Shown here: positions 23,777 to 34,971 of the stretch, piece by piece
Layout: the number at the start of each line of letters is the position of its first letter
How positions within the stretch are numbered: position 1 is the first letter of the stretch
NCBI GenBank assembly: GCA_023055425.1
Contig: JALGPY010000070.1
Location: forward strand, 62,001-126,000
DNA from: Linanthus parryae
Taxonomy: Eukaryota > Streptophyta > Magnoliopsida > Ericales > Polemoniaceae
Reading direction: 5' to 3'
DNA length: 64,000 bases
Made by a program: the position numbers and the translations under genes
The notes under the pieces: model-generated
Seen by the model: the letters and a program-made list of their open reading frames with translations, nothing else
Told to the model about the DNA's origin: nothing
Databases searched by the model: none

Positions 23777-25135
23777 TCAAGAGAGTGATGAACTCATGGG
23801 GGTCTTAAGCACCTTGGACTGTGACATATTGTACTTGTTCAATAAGTCCTTGGTATACTTTCCTTGATGTACAAATATTCCTTTCTTCATTTGTAAGATA
23901 TGAAGTCCAAGAAAGAAATTCAGTTCACCCATTAAGCTCATCTCAAACTCCCTGCACATCAGACTAGAAAACTCTTTTGAAAGAGCATCATTAGTAGCAC
24001 AAAATAAAATACTCCCTCCGTCCCGCAAAGACAGTCCATATTTCTATTTTAGTCTGTCCCAAAATGATTGTCCACTTACATTAATGTTAAAAATATAATG
24101 AACTTCCAATACTACCCATTCATATTCTATGAACCTAGTATTAGAGAAAACTTAATCAAGGACAATAGTGGAAATAACATGTCAACATTTGTAAGTGGGG
24201 TGCATTTATTGCATGTCTCCAAAAAAAGTTGTTGTTTCAAAAATGGACTGTCTTTGCGGGACGGAGGGAGTATCATCTACATAGATTTGAACTACTAACA
24301 AATCACTTTGATGATGTTTAATGAAAAGAGTTTTGTCAACTAGGCCTCTTTTGAAATTATTTTCAAGTAGAAATTTTGAAAGTCTATCATACCAAGCCCT
24401 TGGAGCTTGTTTTAACCCATAAAGAGCTTTGTCCAGTTTATAAACATGATCGGGAAAGTTTTCATCTTCAAAACCAGGAGGTTGTGCTACAAAAACATCT
24501 TCTTGTAAATAGCCATTCAGAAAAGCACATTTAACATCCATTTGATAATGCTTTATGTGATTGTGAGATGCAAATGCAAGAAGTATTCTAATAGCTTCTA
24601 ACCTGGCAACAGGAGCAAAAGTCTCCTCATAATCTATGCCTTCTTCCTGATTATATCCTTGAGCTAACAGTCTGGATTTGTTTCTTACCACTTTGCCATT
24701 CTCATCAAGCTTGTTTATGAATACCCATCTGGTTCCAATAACTGATTTCTCTTTAGGTCTGGGAACCAGATTCCATACCTTGTTTCTTTCAAACTCATTC
24801 AGCTCACTCTGCATTGCAATGACCCAGTCTGCATCTTCTAGTGCTTCCTTGGTATTTTTAGGCTCAATCAAAGATACAAATGCACTAAAAGCACACAAGT
24901 TATTCAACTGTCCTCTTGTCTGAGTTCTAGTTGATAGATCTGATATAATGTTATTAGCTGGATGATCTGCAAGGTACTTAAACTTCTTTCTTGGTGTCCA
25001 GGAATATTCTCCTTCAAGGCTTTGAGTTCTTGAAATATTAGAGGGAGCATCATAGAAAGTTTCAGCTTCAATCTCAAGGCTTAGAGATTTTGGTTCTGCA
25101 GGAGGTTCAAGGCCTTGAGATTCTGCTGATTGATT
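23777..25135 (-). pseudogene. Sirevirus D reverse transcriptase, split by a MITE
   Basis: The upstream part (24271-24907) holds [51 protein letters not shown] and ends in the catalytic YVDD. The MITE begins right after this box. The rest (23777-24011) has ILFCATND, ELNFFLGLH and NKYNMSQSK. The stretch 24908-25135 is the integrase-RT linker with WTPRKKFKY and two QGLE-type palindrome codings (25013-25025 and 25106-25118), and includes a stop near 25138. It made cDNA in the cytoplasm. Confidence 0.85.
24012..24270. mobile_element. Stowaway-type MITE (259 bp)
   Basis: Terminal inverted repeats CTCCCTCCGTCCCGCAAAGA and its complement, with TA on both sides (24010-24011 and 24271-24272). CTCCCTCCGTCCC is the classic Stowaway terminus, moved by Tc1/mariner transposases. 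It has no coding capacity. Without it, unit D reads through YVDDILF as in unit C. Confidence 0.96.
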
Positions 25136-26542
25136 CTACACATTAGTTTTTCCTTTGTCTTCTTTCACAGCATCATCATCTGATACATGCTTGTTCAAAT
25201 CTAGATCTGCAAAACTTTCACTCAGAGAATCCTTAGTACTTTCATCAAAAATTACATGAATACTCTCTTCTACAGTCTTGGTTTTTCTATTATAAACTCT
25301 ATAAGCATTGCTAGTTTGAGAATATCCAAGAAATACACCTTCATCACTTCTAGCATCAAACTTACCAAGATTGTCTCTACCATTATTATGCACAAAACAG
25401 ATACAACCAAACGGTTTAAAATAAGAAACAATAGGCTTTCTACCTTTAAACAGTTCATAAGGGGTCTTTTTCAAAATAGGTCTAATCAAGCATCTATTCA
25501 GCACATAATTGGCACTGTTAACAGCTTCTGACCATAAGAACTTTGGCAAATTACTTTCAAGAATCATGGTTCTAGACATATCCTCAAGTGTCCTATTCTT
25601 CCTTTCAACTACTCCATTTTGCTGTGGAGGTGCAGAAAAGTTGTGTGATATGCCATGCTTTGCACAAAACAAATAAAAGTCAAGTTGATCAAACTCCTTA
25701 CCATGATCACTTCTAATAGATGCAACAGGTAAATTTTTCAAAGTTTGAAGCTCTTTGCACAATCTAGAAAATTCAAATAAAGCTTCAGTTTTGTCTCTAA
25801 TAAACATCAACCAAGTAAATCTAGAATAATCATCTATTATAACAAGCATATACCTCTTACCTTTTGGGGTCTGAACTCTCATAGGACCACACAAGTCCAT
25901 GTGCAACAGTTCTAAGGGTGTAGAAGTACTTACAAAGTTCTTTGGCTTGAATGAGCCTCTGGTTTGCTTACCTTGTACACATGCCTTACAAACCTCATCA
26001 TCTGCAAATTTCTGTGATGGTAAACCTCTTGCCAAATCCTTTGATATGAGTTTATTCAAGGTATGTATACTAATATGCCCAACCTTTCTGTGCCAAAGCT
26101 TTGAATATTTCTTCAAGGCCTTGAGGCATTTTAGCTTGTCACCTGCAACACTGTTAGTACTCATAGAATATAGATTATATGATCTAGGAGCAGCGAGTAT
26201 GCAATCACCATATTTCTCATCTTGCACCACACATTTCTCCTTGTCAAATATAGCTTTATAACCTTTATCACATAATTGAGAGATACTAAGCAGGTTATAC
26301 TTAAGTCCATCTACCAGATAAACATCATATATAGAATTAGTAGAACCATTACCAATACTACCTATACCAATAATATTGCATTTTGCTTTGTCACCAAGTG
26401 TGATTGTTCCTCTAGATTTTTCTGTAAGTTCAGTAAAGAGAGACTTCTTTCCACTCATATGTCTGGAACATCCACTGTCTAATATCCATTTATGATCTTT
26501 CAAGGCCTTGGTGACATCCTGCAAAAAAAAAAAAAAAATCAT
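25136..26542 (-). CDS. Sirevirus D protease-integrase frame (468 aa, unbroken part of pol)
   Basis: One open frame. The protease motif DSG is at residues 22-24 (WILDSGCSRHMSG). The integrase HHCC finger is H151, H156, C185, C188. The catalytic triad is D216 (HMDLCGP), D279 (RSDHGKEF) and E313 (NGVVERKN). The spacing D279 to E313 is 33 residues, not the usual 35: the block reads SAPPQQNG where unit C has SAPRTHQKNG, a two-codon loss. A homopolymer of 15 A (26523-26538 area) encodes the FFFF at the apparent start, which is probably not the true start since pol follows gag. Integrase inserts the cDNA in the nucleus. Confidence 0.9.
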   Translation of the reverse strand: MIFFFFLQDVTKALKDHKWILDSGCSRHMSGKKSLFTELTEKSRGTITLGDKAKCNIIGIGSIGNGSTNSIYDVYLVDGLKYNLLSISQLCDKGYKAIFDKEKCVVQDEKYGDCILAAPRSYNLYSMSTNSVAGDKLKCLKALKKYSKLWHRKVGHISIHTLNKLISKDLARGLPSQKFADDEVCKACVQGKQTRGSFKPKNFVSTSTPLELLHMDLCGPMRVQTPKGKRYMLVIIDDYSRFTWLMFIRDKTEALFEFSRLCKELQTLKNLPVASIRSDHGKEFDQLDFYLFCAKHGISHNFSAPPQQNGVVERKNRTLEDMSRTMILESNLPKFLWSEAVNSANYVLNRCLIRPILKKTPYELFKGRKPIVSYFKPFGCICFVHNNGRDNLGKFDARSDEGVFLGYSQTSNAYRVYNRKTKTVEESIHVIFDESTKDSLSESFADLDLNKHVSDDDAVKEDKGKTNV

Positions 26543-28413
26543 TGCCTCAACAGGCTGTTAGACCAAGTGCAGAACTTTGAGTCATACTCAGAATCAGCCA
26601 TGTTTGGTGGCCTAATTCCTTTTGGTACCCAAATCTGCCTAATCTGTCCCTTAAGCTGATAAGGATAAGTATTCCACATAATGTGAGGTTCTGATCTTCT
26701 GAAGGGACAAGTTAATCTGACATGACCAATTTTTCTACAGTAATGACATTTTGGAGAATGTCTACTACCAGATTTGACAAAAGTAGTTTGGTCTTTCTTT
26801 GGAAAATTTGGATTATAGCCAATCCCACTTTTATGCATTAATTTCAGACTTCCTCCAAGAATGAGATCCAGATTATGTTATGAGCCTGTAAAACTAGCTA
26901 GGACCTTCTTAGACTCTTGAAGTTTCTCAGTCAAAGAATAGATTTGTTGTTCTAAATTCTCAGAATGAGTCTTTAGATCAGCATATCTTTCAGTCAAAAG
27001 AGTGTTTTGATCAACAACCTCTTTTATATGTGCCTTCAAGGCTTTGAACCTGCTGTCCAAGGCCTTGAAGTCCTTTTCAAGCTTTGTCTTAGAAACTTCA
27101 ACAGTTTTGTTAGTAAAAATTGGTACAGGTTTTCTTTTACCTGCTCATGAATCTTAATCTTTAAAGCAGAAATCTCATTTCTATAACTTTCCTCATTTAA
27201 AAACATACTTTTGAGAATTTCAGGAAGCACATTAGAAGGACTAGCAAGTAGATTTTTTACCATATCTTCAATATGTCTGTCTGATGATTTTTCCTCATCA
27301 TGCCTTGCCATGAAGCATAAGCTTGCTTGATCTTCTTCTGTGTCTGAGTCACTTGATGAATAAGAATCACTCCAGGAAAGCCATCATGTCTTTCTTCCTT
27401 CTGTTGTCACTGTCTTTCTTCTGAAAGTTCCTGTTCTTCTTCTTTTGTGGACAGTCCCTTACTAAATGATCTGCATCACCACACTCAAAAAAATTCTTTA
27501 CTTTAGTTTTATGTGATTGTGATGAAGGTTTACCTTTGTAGTCCTTGCTGCCTGAAGGTATTGATCTCTCTCTGTTGTATTCCCTGTTACTAGAGTTTCT
27601 TTTCTTCTTGAGAATCCTGGCCAAGGCCTTGGAGATTAATGCTAAAGCCTCTTCATCATCATGCTCATCTTCAGTCTCAAGGCTTTGAGACTTTTCACTG
27701 TCTTTTTCCTTAAGTGCTAAGTTCTTGATGTTTTCACTCAAATCACCTTCCACATCCTTCATAGACATTTCATGAGTGAGCAGCTTTCCTTGTAGATCAT
27801 CTAGCTGAAGAAGACTTAAATCATGAGCTTCCTCAATGGCTGTTGTATTTGGCTCCCACTTGGCTTTTGGCAAGCTTCTCAGAATCTTTCTGACCTTATC
27901 CTCATTTGAGAACTTCTTTCCCAAAGACTCCAGATTATTCACCACATCAGTGAATCTTTTGAACATCTCCTTGATGGTCTCATCTGAGTTCATCTTGAAC
28001 AACTCATATTGCCTCAGAAGTATGTTGATTTTGGTCTGCTTAACCTGGCTAGTTCCTTCATATGTCACCACCAGTTTATCCCATACTTCTTTGGCACTCT
28101 TGCAATTTGACACTCTGTTGAACTCATCTGCATTAAGAGCACAGTATAACAGATTCATAGCCTCGTAATTTTTTGATACCTTTTCCAATTCAGTAACTCA
28201 AAGATTTTCCTCAGACTTGATACATCTGACTCCATCAGTTGTAGTATAGTACTCATGAGGACCATTCTGAACTATTGACCACAGTTCCATGTCTTGATCT
28301 ATGATGAACATCTTCGTCAATTCCTTCCAGTGCATGAAGTTATCACCACAGAACAATGGAGGTCTGTTGGCTTCCCTTCCTTGTGAGAATCCACCATCTC
28401 ATACATTACTCAT
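26543..28413 (-). pseudogene. Sirevirus D gag, broken
   Basis: The ATG at 28413 (MSNV) is followed at once by a stop (GGA-type codon to TGA), and another stop lies near 28200. The core (27367-28188, 273 aa) has EVWDKLVVTYEGT, LLRQYELFKMN, KILRSLPKAKWEP and the knuckle FFECGDADHLVRDC, again with Phe for the first Cys. The C-terminal half (26539-27311) has heptad-rich coiled-coil-like segments and the intact second knuckle CHYCRKIGHVRLTC, with the Sirevirus block GYNPNFPKK. Palindromes in frame encode FKALK (27035-27048) and SKALA (27621-27632). Confidence 0.87.
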
Positions 28414-28449
28414 AGTCACCCCATTGTTAGATCTATATCAGTGACACAA

Positions 28450-28461
28450 GCTCTGATACCA
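28450..28461 (-). promoter_or_regulatory. Primer binding site (tRNA-iMet), unit D
   Basis: The minus strand reads TGGTATCAGAGC, two bases from the LTR end, complementary to the initiator-Met tRNA 3' end. Confidence 0.93.
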
Positions 28462-28463
28462 AT

Positions 28464-29967
28464 TGAAAGTGTGTAATGTAGACTAAATACAGGACCTAAA
28501 TACTCTAGAAGGGGGGGGGTTGAATAGAGTATGGAAATTTTTTGCAAAACTCAAAACTTAACAGATTAGCTTTGTGTGAAACTCAAATCTCAAGGCCTTG
28601 AGATTTTATAAAACAGTCTGAAACTAACAAAGGCAAAAAGAAAGCTTCAAGGCCTTGAACTATTATTAGTTCTAAGCAGCTTATAAACTCTAATTTGATT
28701 TGATTTGTGTGCAACAGATAATAATTAAACTGTAACGTAAAGAACACAAAGCAATATACAGAGTCCAGTCCCAATGGACCTAATCTCTACCTGAGGGATC
28801 TAATCCCACCAGGAGTGGGCAAACACTTCTTATTACTCACACAGAAACAGTCCTAGATATTCAAGCCTAAGTGATTTCCCTTACACCTATACAGCTTGTG
28901 GTTTCAAACCTATCTAGTTCCAACTACTAACTGTTGAGCTAACAAGAACCTCTTGTTGTTCACTTGAACAACCAAACACTAGGTTAAGTGAGGTTTAAGA
29001 TAATCAAAATATACACAGATTACAAAACAAGTGAAGAACACAGTAGAAGAGATAAGCTATTGAAGCCTGTATGTGTTCTTCTGGAAACTGGATTGATCTG
29101 ATCTTCTGAAATCTAGATTGAAGCTTGAATCCTTGTGTGTGTTTGAATGAATGATCTCCCACGAATTTTTCACACCTTTCTGAGTATTCTGCAAGACCCT
29201 CTACCTTCAAAATTCAAAGCAGTCTCTTTTATCCACAGCTGCAACTGATTGAGAGATTTTAGGATCTCAGTTCCTACAAATCCTCCTTCTGTTTTCAACT
29301 GAAATTCAAACAGCTCTAAGTGGATATCCGTTGGAGTTTGTTGAGATAGCTCTTGCACGTTTAACAAACCTGCAACAACATTAAAACACAGCAATAACAA
29401 AATCCAGAAAGATAACAGTGCTATGACTGTTTGGTTTTCAAGTTTCTGATAAAACCGGTTAAAAGATTAGAACAGCAATCTGTTTAACTTCTGACACATA
29501 TAAATCATGAAAAACAAGTTTAAGACTCTTATATGTGAATAATCACAATAATAAGAATCACAACCTGCAAGAAAGAATCAACTTAGTTCTATAAAAACTG
29601 TTAGCAGCTCAAGGCACATCTCAAGGCCTTGGAGCTCTGAACCTGCTTCACAGATTTTCAAAGTTAAACCTATAAAACTTTGATTCTTCCTGTTCTGATC
29701 ATCTGCAATTGTGTTAGATATGTAAATAATGTAAACCAAGAGTATATGCAGTAAATCCCTGATCTGTGTAATCAGATATCCAATCTGCAACACAAAACTG
29801 TTAGAACATATAGCAGGATAAGAACAACTCTCAAGGCTTTAAAGCTCTGTCTGTATCTCAAGGCCTTGAAGTATCTGAAATGCATTGCTGCCTCTGTCTT
29901 TTTCTTTGTCTTTCATCACTCAAAACAATTACCATCCAAAAATCATTCAAGGGTCTTTGAATCAACA
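28464..29967 (-). repeat. 5' LTR of Sirevirus D
   Basis: 1504 bp, with the same ends as the 3' LTR (1515 bp). The G-run is 9 here (28511-28519) against 16 in the partner. Palindromes near 28590 and 28647 match those of the partner. The right edge touches CAAGT (29968-29972). Confidence 0.93.
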
Positions 29968-30396
29968 CAAGTCACCCTGCTTTGGCACGGATGAGCTTGG
30001 TAAAGCATGGTCATGATGAGTGTTTAAGTAACGAGAAGGAAAAATGCAATATTTAAATTTGAGGGATTTTCTTTTCAATTTTAATTGTTTTGTTGATCCA
30101 TATCAACTGATCTACTTAATTGAGTTGGGAAAACTCAAAATAAAAGATTCGGGTTGTTTTATCTTGTTACCAATCTTGCTTGTATCATCCATACACCAAC
30201 AATAAATAAGAAGACAATAATTTAAACAACCACGAACAAAAATTAAACGTGATATGAATATGGCCTCTAAACTAAGATATTCCCAAGTCAATGAGAATAT
30301 CTATGAACTCTAAAGTAGCAAGCTCATCTCCATGTGCCTCCATCTTTTAGTCCATGCTCTATAGCTTTGTGGAATGCCGTCATCTTGTGGTTTCTT
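29968..30396 (-). other. Element E leader, right half
   Basis: It continues the leader across Sirevirus D and is collinear with 55310-55697 and, inverted, with 47040-47480. The shared block ATTCCACA(A)AGCTA...AAAGATGG extends the homology to about 30396, where the third-ORF copy begins. No LTR follows. Confidence 0.65.
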
Positions 30397-30489
30397 GGCT
30401 TTCAAATCATCAGCGGACAACTCATAATAGAACTTCCATTCTCCTTCACTAGTTTTCACAATTCAAATCCTTTGAAAAGACTTTTCATA

Positions 30490-30820
30490 GAAATCATGTG
30501 GCTTCCGTTGCGGTTTTGATCGCCTCTTTCGCCGTCAATTACGAGAGGTGGGTCTTAGTCCGGGAGTAGAATTCGCTAGTGATTCTGATGCTACGGGTCC
30601 TTTCTCTGGCGACTCAACTGGCGATGCTGACACGGGTGACGCAGCTTCCCCCCCCCCCCCCCCCCCCCCCCCCCCGCGCAGCTTAAAGCGCAAACGGCAC
30701 CAAGCTGTTCACCCTCGCAAGAGAATGAAGTTCACACCCATCCCGGTGCGCATCCTCACCATTAAGAGCAGTGCCTCAGCAGCTTCTCTCTCTCTCTCCA
30801 CTCTCCTCGGGTAAACACAA
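30490..30820 (+). pseudogene. LINE ORF1 C-terminal remnant with a C28 run
   Basis: A short frame (30548-30814) has SGDSTGDADTGDAASP, a run of 28 C (30648-30675, coding Pro) and a basic end (RSLKRKRHQAVHPRKRMKF). The position before the endonuclease fits an ORF1 tail; no domain is left to prove it. Confidence 0.45.
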
Positions 30821-30976
30821 GATTTTTCTGTCAATTTCTACCGAATCATTACCTATCCCTGTATTTAAATCATCGTCGTGCTACCACTCTGCATGCTTGT
30901 CCGCCTGTTATTATACACTAGCTTCACACACTGAAGGGTTCTCCGTGACTGTCCCACAACAGTCACGGCTGTCACC

Positions 30977-31650
30977 ATGACGATTTTGGCGTGGAATTGC
31001 CGGGGTTTGGGACATCCCCTGGCAATTCATACCGCGCGCCGAAGTGTCCTAGACTATAAACCACATTTTTTATTTTTATCTGAAATGAAATCTTCACTCT
31101 CCTTAGCTTCTGTATATGCGGCTAAGTGGGGCTTCCCATATGCGGACGGATTTGATTCGATTGGCTTGCGGGGGGTCTGTTAGTAACCTGGAGAACCCCA
31201 GCCTATTATTCTATTCGTTATAAATCTGAAAACTTAATTCTTGGCACCTTAACCACTAATGTCGGATCATACGAACTGGCTTGTATCTATGGTGCCCCAT
31301 CACTGCCTCATTGACCCCATACTTGGGCCCTCATTGGCGACATCCTATCTTTAATTTCCGGCCCTCTTGTATGCATCGGCGATTTCAATCAAGTACTATC
31401 ACATCAAGATAAACTCACAATTAATGGCGGTTCTCATGGTTACATCCCCGGAGCTTCTGCATTTTAAAAAATATTAACCTTCAGGAAGTTCCATTCAACG
31501 GATCCAGATACACTTGGACGAGCAATCGGTCTACTCATTGCACCTATGAGCGACTTGATAGAGCATTCGCGAACCCCCACTGGTTCGCGCTCCTTCCGGG
31601 TTCCAATCTATTAAACTTCCCAATTATGGGTTCTGATCATGGCCCCTACC
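30977..31650 (+). pseudogene. LINE ORF2 endonuclease (APE type), broken
   Basis: It starts MTILAWNCRGLGHPLAI, the standard start of plant LINE endonucleases. Later motifs in shifted frames are FLSEMKSS, GDFNQVLSHQDKL, RLDRAFANPHWF and GSDHGPYLL. A stop follows GLRGVC at about 31183. The domain nicks target DNA; here it cannot be made whole. Confidence 0.85.
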
Positions 31651-33427
31651 TGCTCTATACCCAAACTAACCACAGGCCCAAACCACGTGGCTTCAAATTC
31701 GAAGCTTTTTGGTTCCACCATGAACACTGTTATGAAATCATCACAAGAGCATGGAACTACACTTTCTCTGGTTCACCATTGTATGAGTTAGTCATGAAGT
31801 GTAGGATTGCCAAAACCCTTCTCAAAGATTGGGCACGACGTGGTCTGGGCCCCCTCAATGAACAGATTTGCCAAGCCCAAATACACCTTTAACTCCCTAA
31901 CGGCTCATCTACCCCCAAACCATTCGTCACAAACTGCTGCTTGGCATAACCACTATCTTGCAGCCCGCTCCACTCTTGAAGACTTATTTCGTCAAGAGGA
32001 AGTGCTATGGGCACAACGAGCTAAGACACGATGGTTGCTATTTGGCGATCGAAATACACGCTATTTTCACGCCCAAGCTAACATTCTGAAGCTCCAAACT
32101 CCAGAGGACACCCCGCTAACAACTCAACAAGAGCTCTGCGGGCATCTGCAGCAGTACTTTCAAAGCCTCTACAACCCACCCACCACTCCGTACCAATCTA
32201 TATTGGCATGGGATGCCTGGCAACACTTCAATACAAGGCTCACAGACATACACCAACAATTTTTAAACGAGCCTTTCACAGCCGCGGAGGTCAAAAAGGC
32301 GGTCTTCCAGATGGGCCCTTACAAAGCCCCTGGCTCTGATGGCCTTCCACCCATCTTTTTTCAGAAAGCATGGCAGATTGTGGGGTCGTAGACTTTCTCC
32401 GCAGTTCTTTCCTTCTTAAACTCCATCCATCTCCTCACGCAATTAAACCATACGACCATCACCCTCATTCCCAAAAAGAATGATCCTGTTCAGGCAACAG
32501 ATTTTAGCCCCATCAGCTTGTGTACTACAATTTACAAGATCATAGCAAAAGTTTTAGCCAACCGTCTTCGACTTATCCTACCAGACATCATCTCACCAAA
32601 TCAATGTGCTTTTGTGTCGGGGAGAAGCCCCACTGACAATACACTCCTGGCTAATGAGCTCTACACTAAGATTAAGAAACAACGTTCAGGAGCCTATCTC
32701 AATGCTCTCAAAATCGACATGAGCAAAGCCTTCGACCGAGTCAACTGGGATTTCTTAGAATACGCGCTGGCACTTATAGGATTCCCACATCACTGGTTGA
32801 GACTGCTATCACAATGCATTCGCACAGTTACTTACTCGGTCCTTGTCAATGGCGAAACTACCAAATCTTTCTCCCCAACTCCAAGCTATGCAGAATGATG
32901 AAAGCCTCCCAGGTATCCAGCTCTCTCGGCAATCTGCGGCAGTCTCCCATTTACTTTTCGCGGATGATTGCCTCCTCTTTTTCAAGCCTTCACTTAATAG
33001 CTGCAATTACCTCTCCACAGCATTAGAGGCATTCAGCAGGGTAGCTGGTCAGCAGATTAACTATACTAAATCCAACTTCTTCTTCATCCCAAATATCCAG
33101 CCCACTTTAACACAGCAGTTTATGAACTTCTTTGGCCCCATCTCCTCTAGCAACACAGCCATATATTTGGGTCTTCCGCTGGCTGAAGCAAAGAACAAAG
33201 TGCAAACAGCCTCCAATGTGGTCGGCAAATATGAGGCACAACTCGGATCCTGGAAAATTCGCTTGCTATCGTCTACAGGACGTCTCATTCTAGTTAAGTC
33301 GGTCCTATCGTCCTTCCCCATATACTTTGGCAGCGCCTTCCGGTTCCCAAAAACCACAACGACGCAGCTCAACAGACTGCTCTCAACTTTTGGAGAAACC
33401 CGGCCAGTAAACGGCCCTTACATTTAA
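31651..33427 (+). pseudogene. LINE ORF2 reverse transcriptase, broken
   Basis: Motifs in order: KTRWLLFGDRNTRYFH, MGPYKAPGSDGLPPIFF, KIIAKVLANRLR, ISPNQCAFVSGR, LNALKIDMSKAFDRVNW, HLLFADDCLLFF (catalytic FADD near 32957) and TGRLILVKSVLSSFPIY. The RGLRQGDPLSP block that should lie between SVLVNGE and FADD is missing at about 32880-32885 together with a shift. Another shift lies near 32391. Confidence 0.9.
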
Positions 33428-34312
33428 TTCCAGACTCGCTTCTCTGGCGGGCTAAATCTCATGGAGGTCTGGGTATCCGTAACCAAGATTGGGCCAATCA
33501 GGCGTTCCTCGCTAATTCTTTCTGGAGAATCCTCACGGCTCAGCCCACCTTGGCCATGACAGTCATTAAAGCCAAATACCCTGACCATTTCTCCATTTCA
33601 ACTCTAACCAATTTCGACCTGCGGCCTCCTCAGACAGCCTCTTGGTGTGCAAAAAGCGTCATCTTAGGTCGACACTTGATCCAACAAGGTTATGCTTGGG
33701 CCATCGGCAACGGGCATTCAGTCAATGTAGGACTTCACAGGTGGATCCCTCACCTTACACAACCCCTCTCACAGTTTCTTACACCTCAGCTCTGAACAAC
33801 ATGAGGGTATCCGATCTCATCATCACTACCGACGCCATACCACGCTGGAAAATCCAAGCACTGGAATCATCCTTCCCACCATTCCTTGTCAAGCTGATTT
33901 GCACCATTCAATTACCCCCACCGCACACGCCGGATACCATTATTTGGCCATACACAAAAACCGGACAATATACCACAAAATCGGGTTATCGCTTGCTTGA
34001 ATCGCTAGCGCATCCGACACTATACCCAGCCGGCTACTTTGGGTTTGCTTCGAACCCTGATCCACTATGGGGCCGACTTTGGGGACTGCGTATCCTGGAA
34101 AAATATAAGCTCTTCCTTTGGAAATGTCTACAACCACAAGCTTTCCCTGTCAGGCTAACCTTGCATTGCACAACCCTTTCATAAACCCACAATGCCCCCA
34201 TGGTTGCACTCACCAGGAAACTAGTGAACACTTATTCCTGCAATGTCAGGTCATCCAATCCTTCATCACGGCCCACATCAACCCTCCCTTACACCACCAA
34301 CTAATGACCTAG
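33428..34312 (+). pseudogene. LINE ORF2 post-RT zinc-binding (zf-RVT) region
   Basis: Frames give SFWRILTA, WAIGNGHSVN, then RILEKYKLFLWKC and CPHGCTHQETSEHLFLQC (34118-34312), the Cys/His block typical of plant LINE ORF2 after RT. Split over three frames. Confidence 0.8.
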
Positions 34313-34971
34313 TTGCGCAATATTGTCCTCCAACCACATAACCTACATCAAACTTTACCACTCCTTTGGTCCGTATGGAAGATGCGTAATGCGGTTTTGT
34401 TTCGCGATAAGGTCTGGTCCGACTCGGAAGCTAAGGAACTTCTTGATTTGGAGCATAGAGAGGTTCCATCCTTCAGCAACGTGAAGGTCACGCCAATGAC
34501 TCAGCCCGTGCAACAACATACTTCAGGAACATCGATTTACTCGCTGACAAGGCATATCTCATGTGCAACCATCCCGCAATCTTATGAGCTTCTGCAAGTG
34601 GATGAGCTTGGCGGTTTAACACTTCGGATGGAAAAATTGGATTCTATTTCGAAACTCAAGATGGCGTGTCGTACTCTTACTCAAAGCAATGCACATCGGA
34701 TTCCCCCTTACAAACGGAGATTTTAGCATTTTATCATGGCTTACTTCTTGCTAAACATTATAACTTGCATAACATTGTCATCCAAACCGATAGTCTAATC
34801 ACTTTTCATTTACTACAGGGGAATGAGCAGCCCTCGTTTCGAAACGCACCTCTTTTGATGTACATACGGCAGGAGCTTGGTAACTTCAGGGAATGTCTCG
34901 TAGCTAAGGTCCCTCGGGAGCAGGTCAAGGAAGCCCATCGTCTCGCAAAACTAGCAGTCTCTATTATGTAG
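34313..34971 (+). pseudogene. LINE ORF2 C-terminal RNase H (RVT_3 type)
   Basis: After a linker (34313-34600), the frame has EILAFYHGLLLAKHYNLHN, IQTDSLITFHLLQG and VKEAHRLAKLAVSIM at the end. This matches the plant-type RNase H found at the end of many plant L1 ORF2 proteins, with the catalytic D in QTDS. The upstream part of the fold is shifted. Confidence 0.82.

Larger units (their letters stand above)
17278..29967 (-). mobile_element. Sirevirus D: full-length copia retrotransposon with third ORF
   Basis: Both LTRs (17278-18792 and 28464-29967) begin TG and end CA, and the element is flanked by CAAGT on both sides. Order on the minus strand: 5' LTR, tRNA-iMet primer site, gag, protease, integrase, RT, RNase H, third ORF, polypurine tracts, 3' LTR. 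It hosts a solo gypsy LTR in RNase H and a Stowaway MITE in RT. The LTRs look close by eye apart from point changes, small indels and the G-run length. Gag, RT, RNase H and the third ORF are all broken, so it is not autonomous. Confidence 0.93.
11799..30396 (-). mobile_element. Element E: degenerate Angela-like copia, split by Sirevirus D
   Basis: The parts are the 3' LTR (11799-13220), polypurine tract, RNase H, RT, integrase, gag pieces and a long leader (16861-17277 plus 29968-30396), all on the minus strand. Sirevirus D (17278-29967) sits in the leader with duplicated CAAGT. Joining the two leader halves gives sequence collinear with the leader of the relative at 54885-55697. The 5' LTR is missing. 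It is older than D. Confidence 0.8.

Noticed and set aside
24068..24298. 76-aa plus-strand frame
   Set aside because: It lies almost wholly in the Stowaway MITE.
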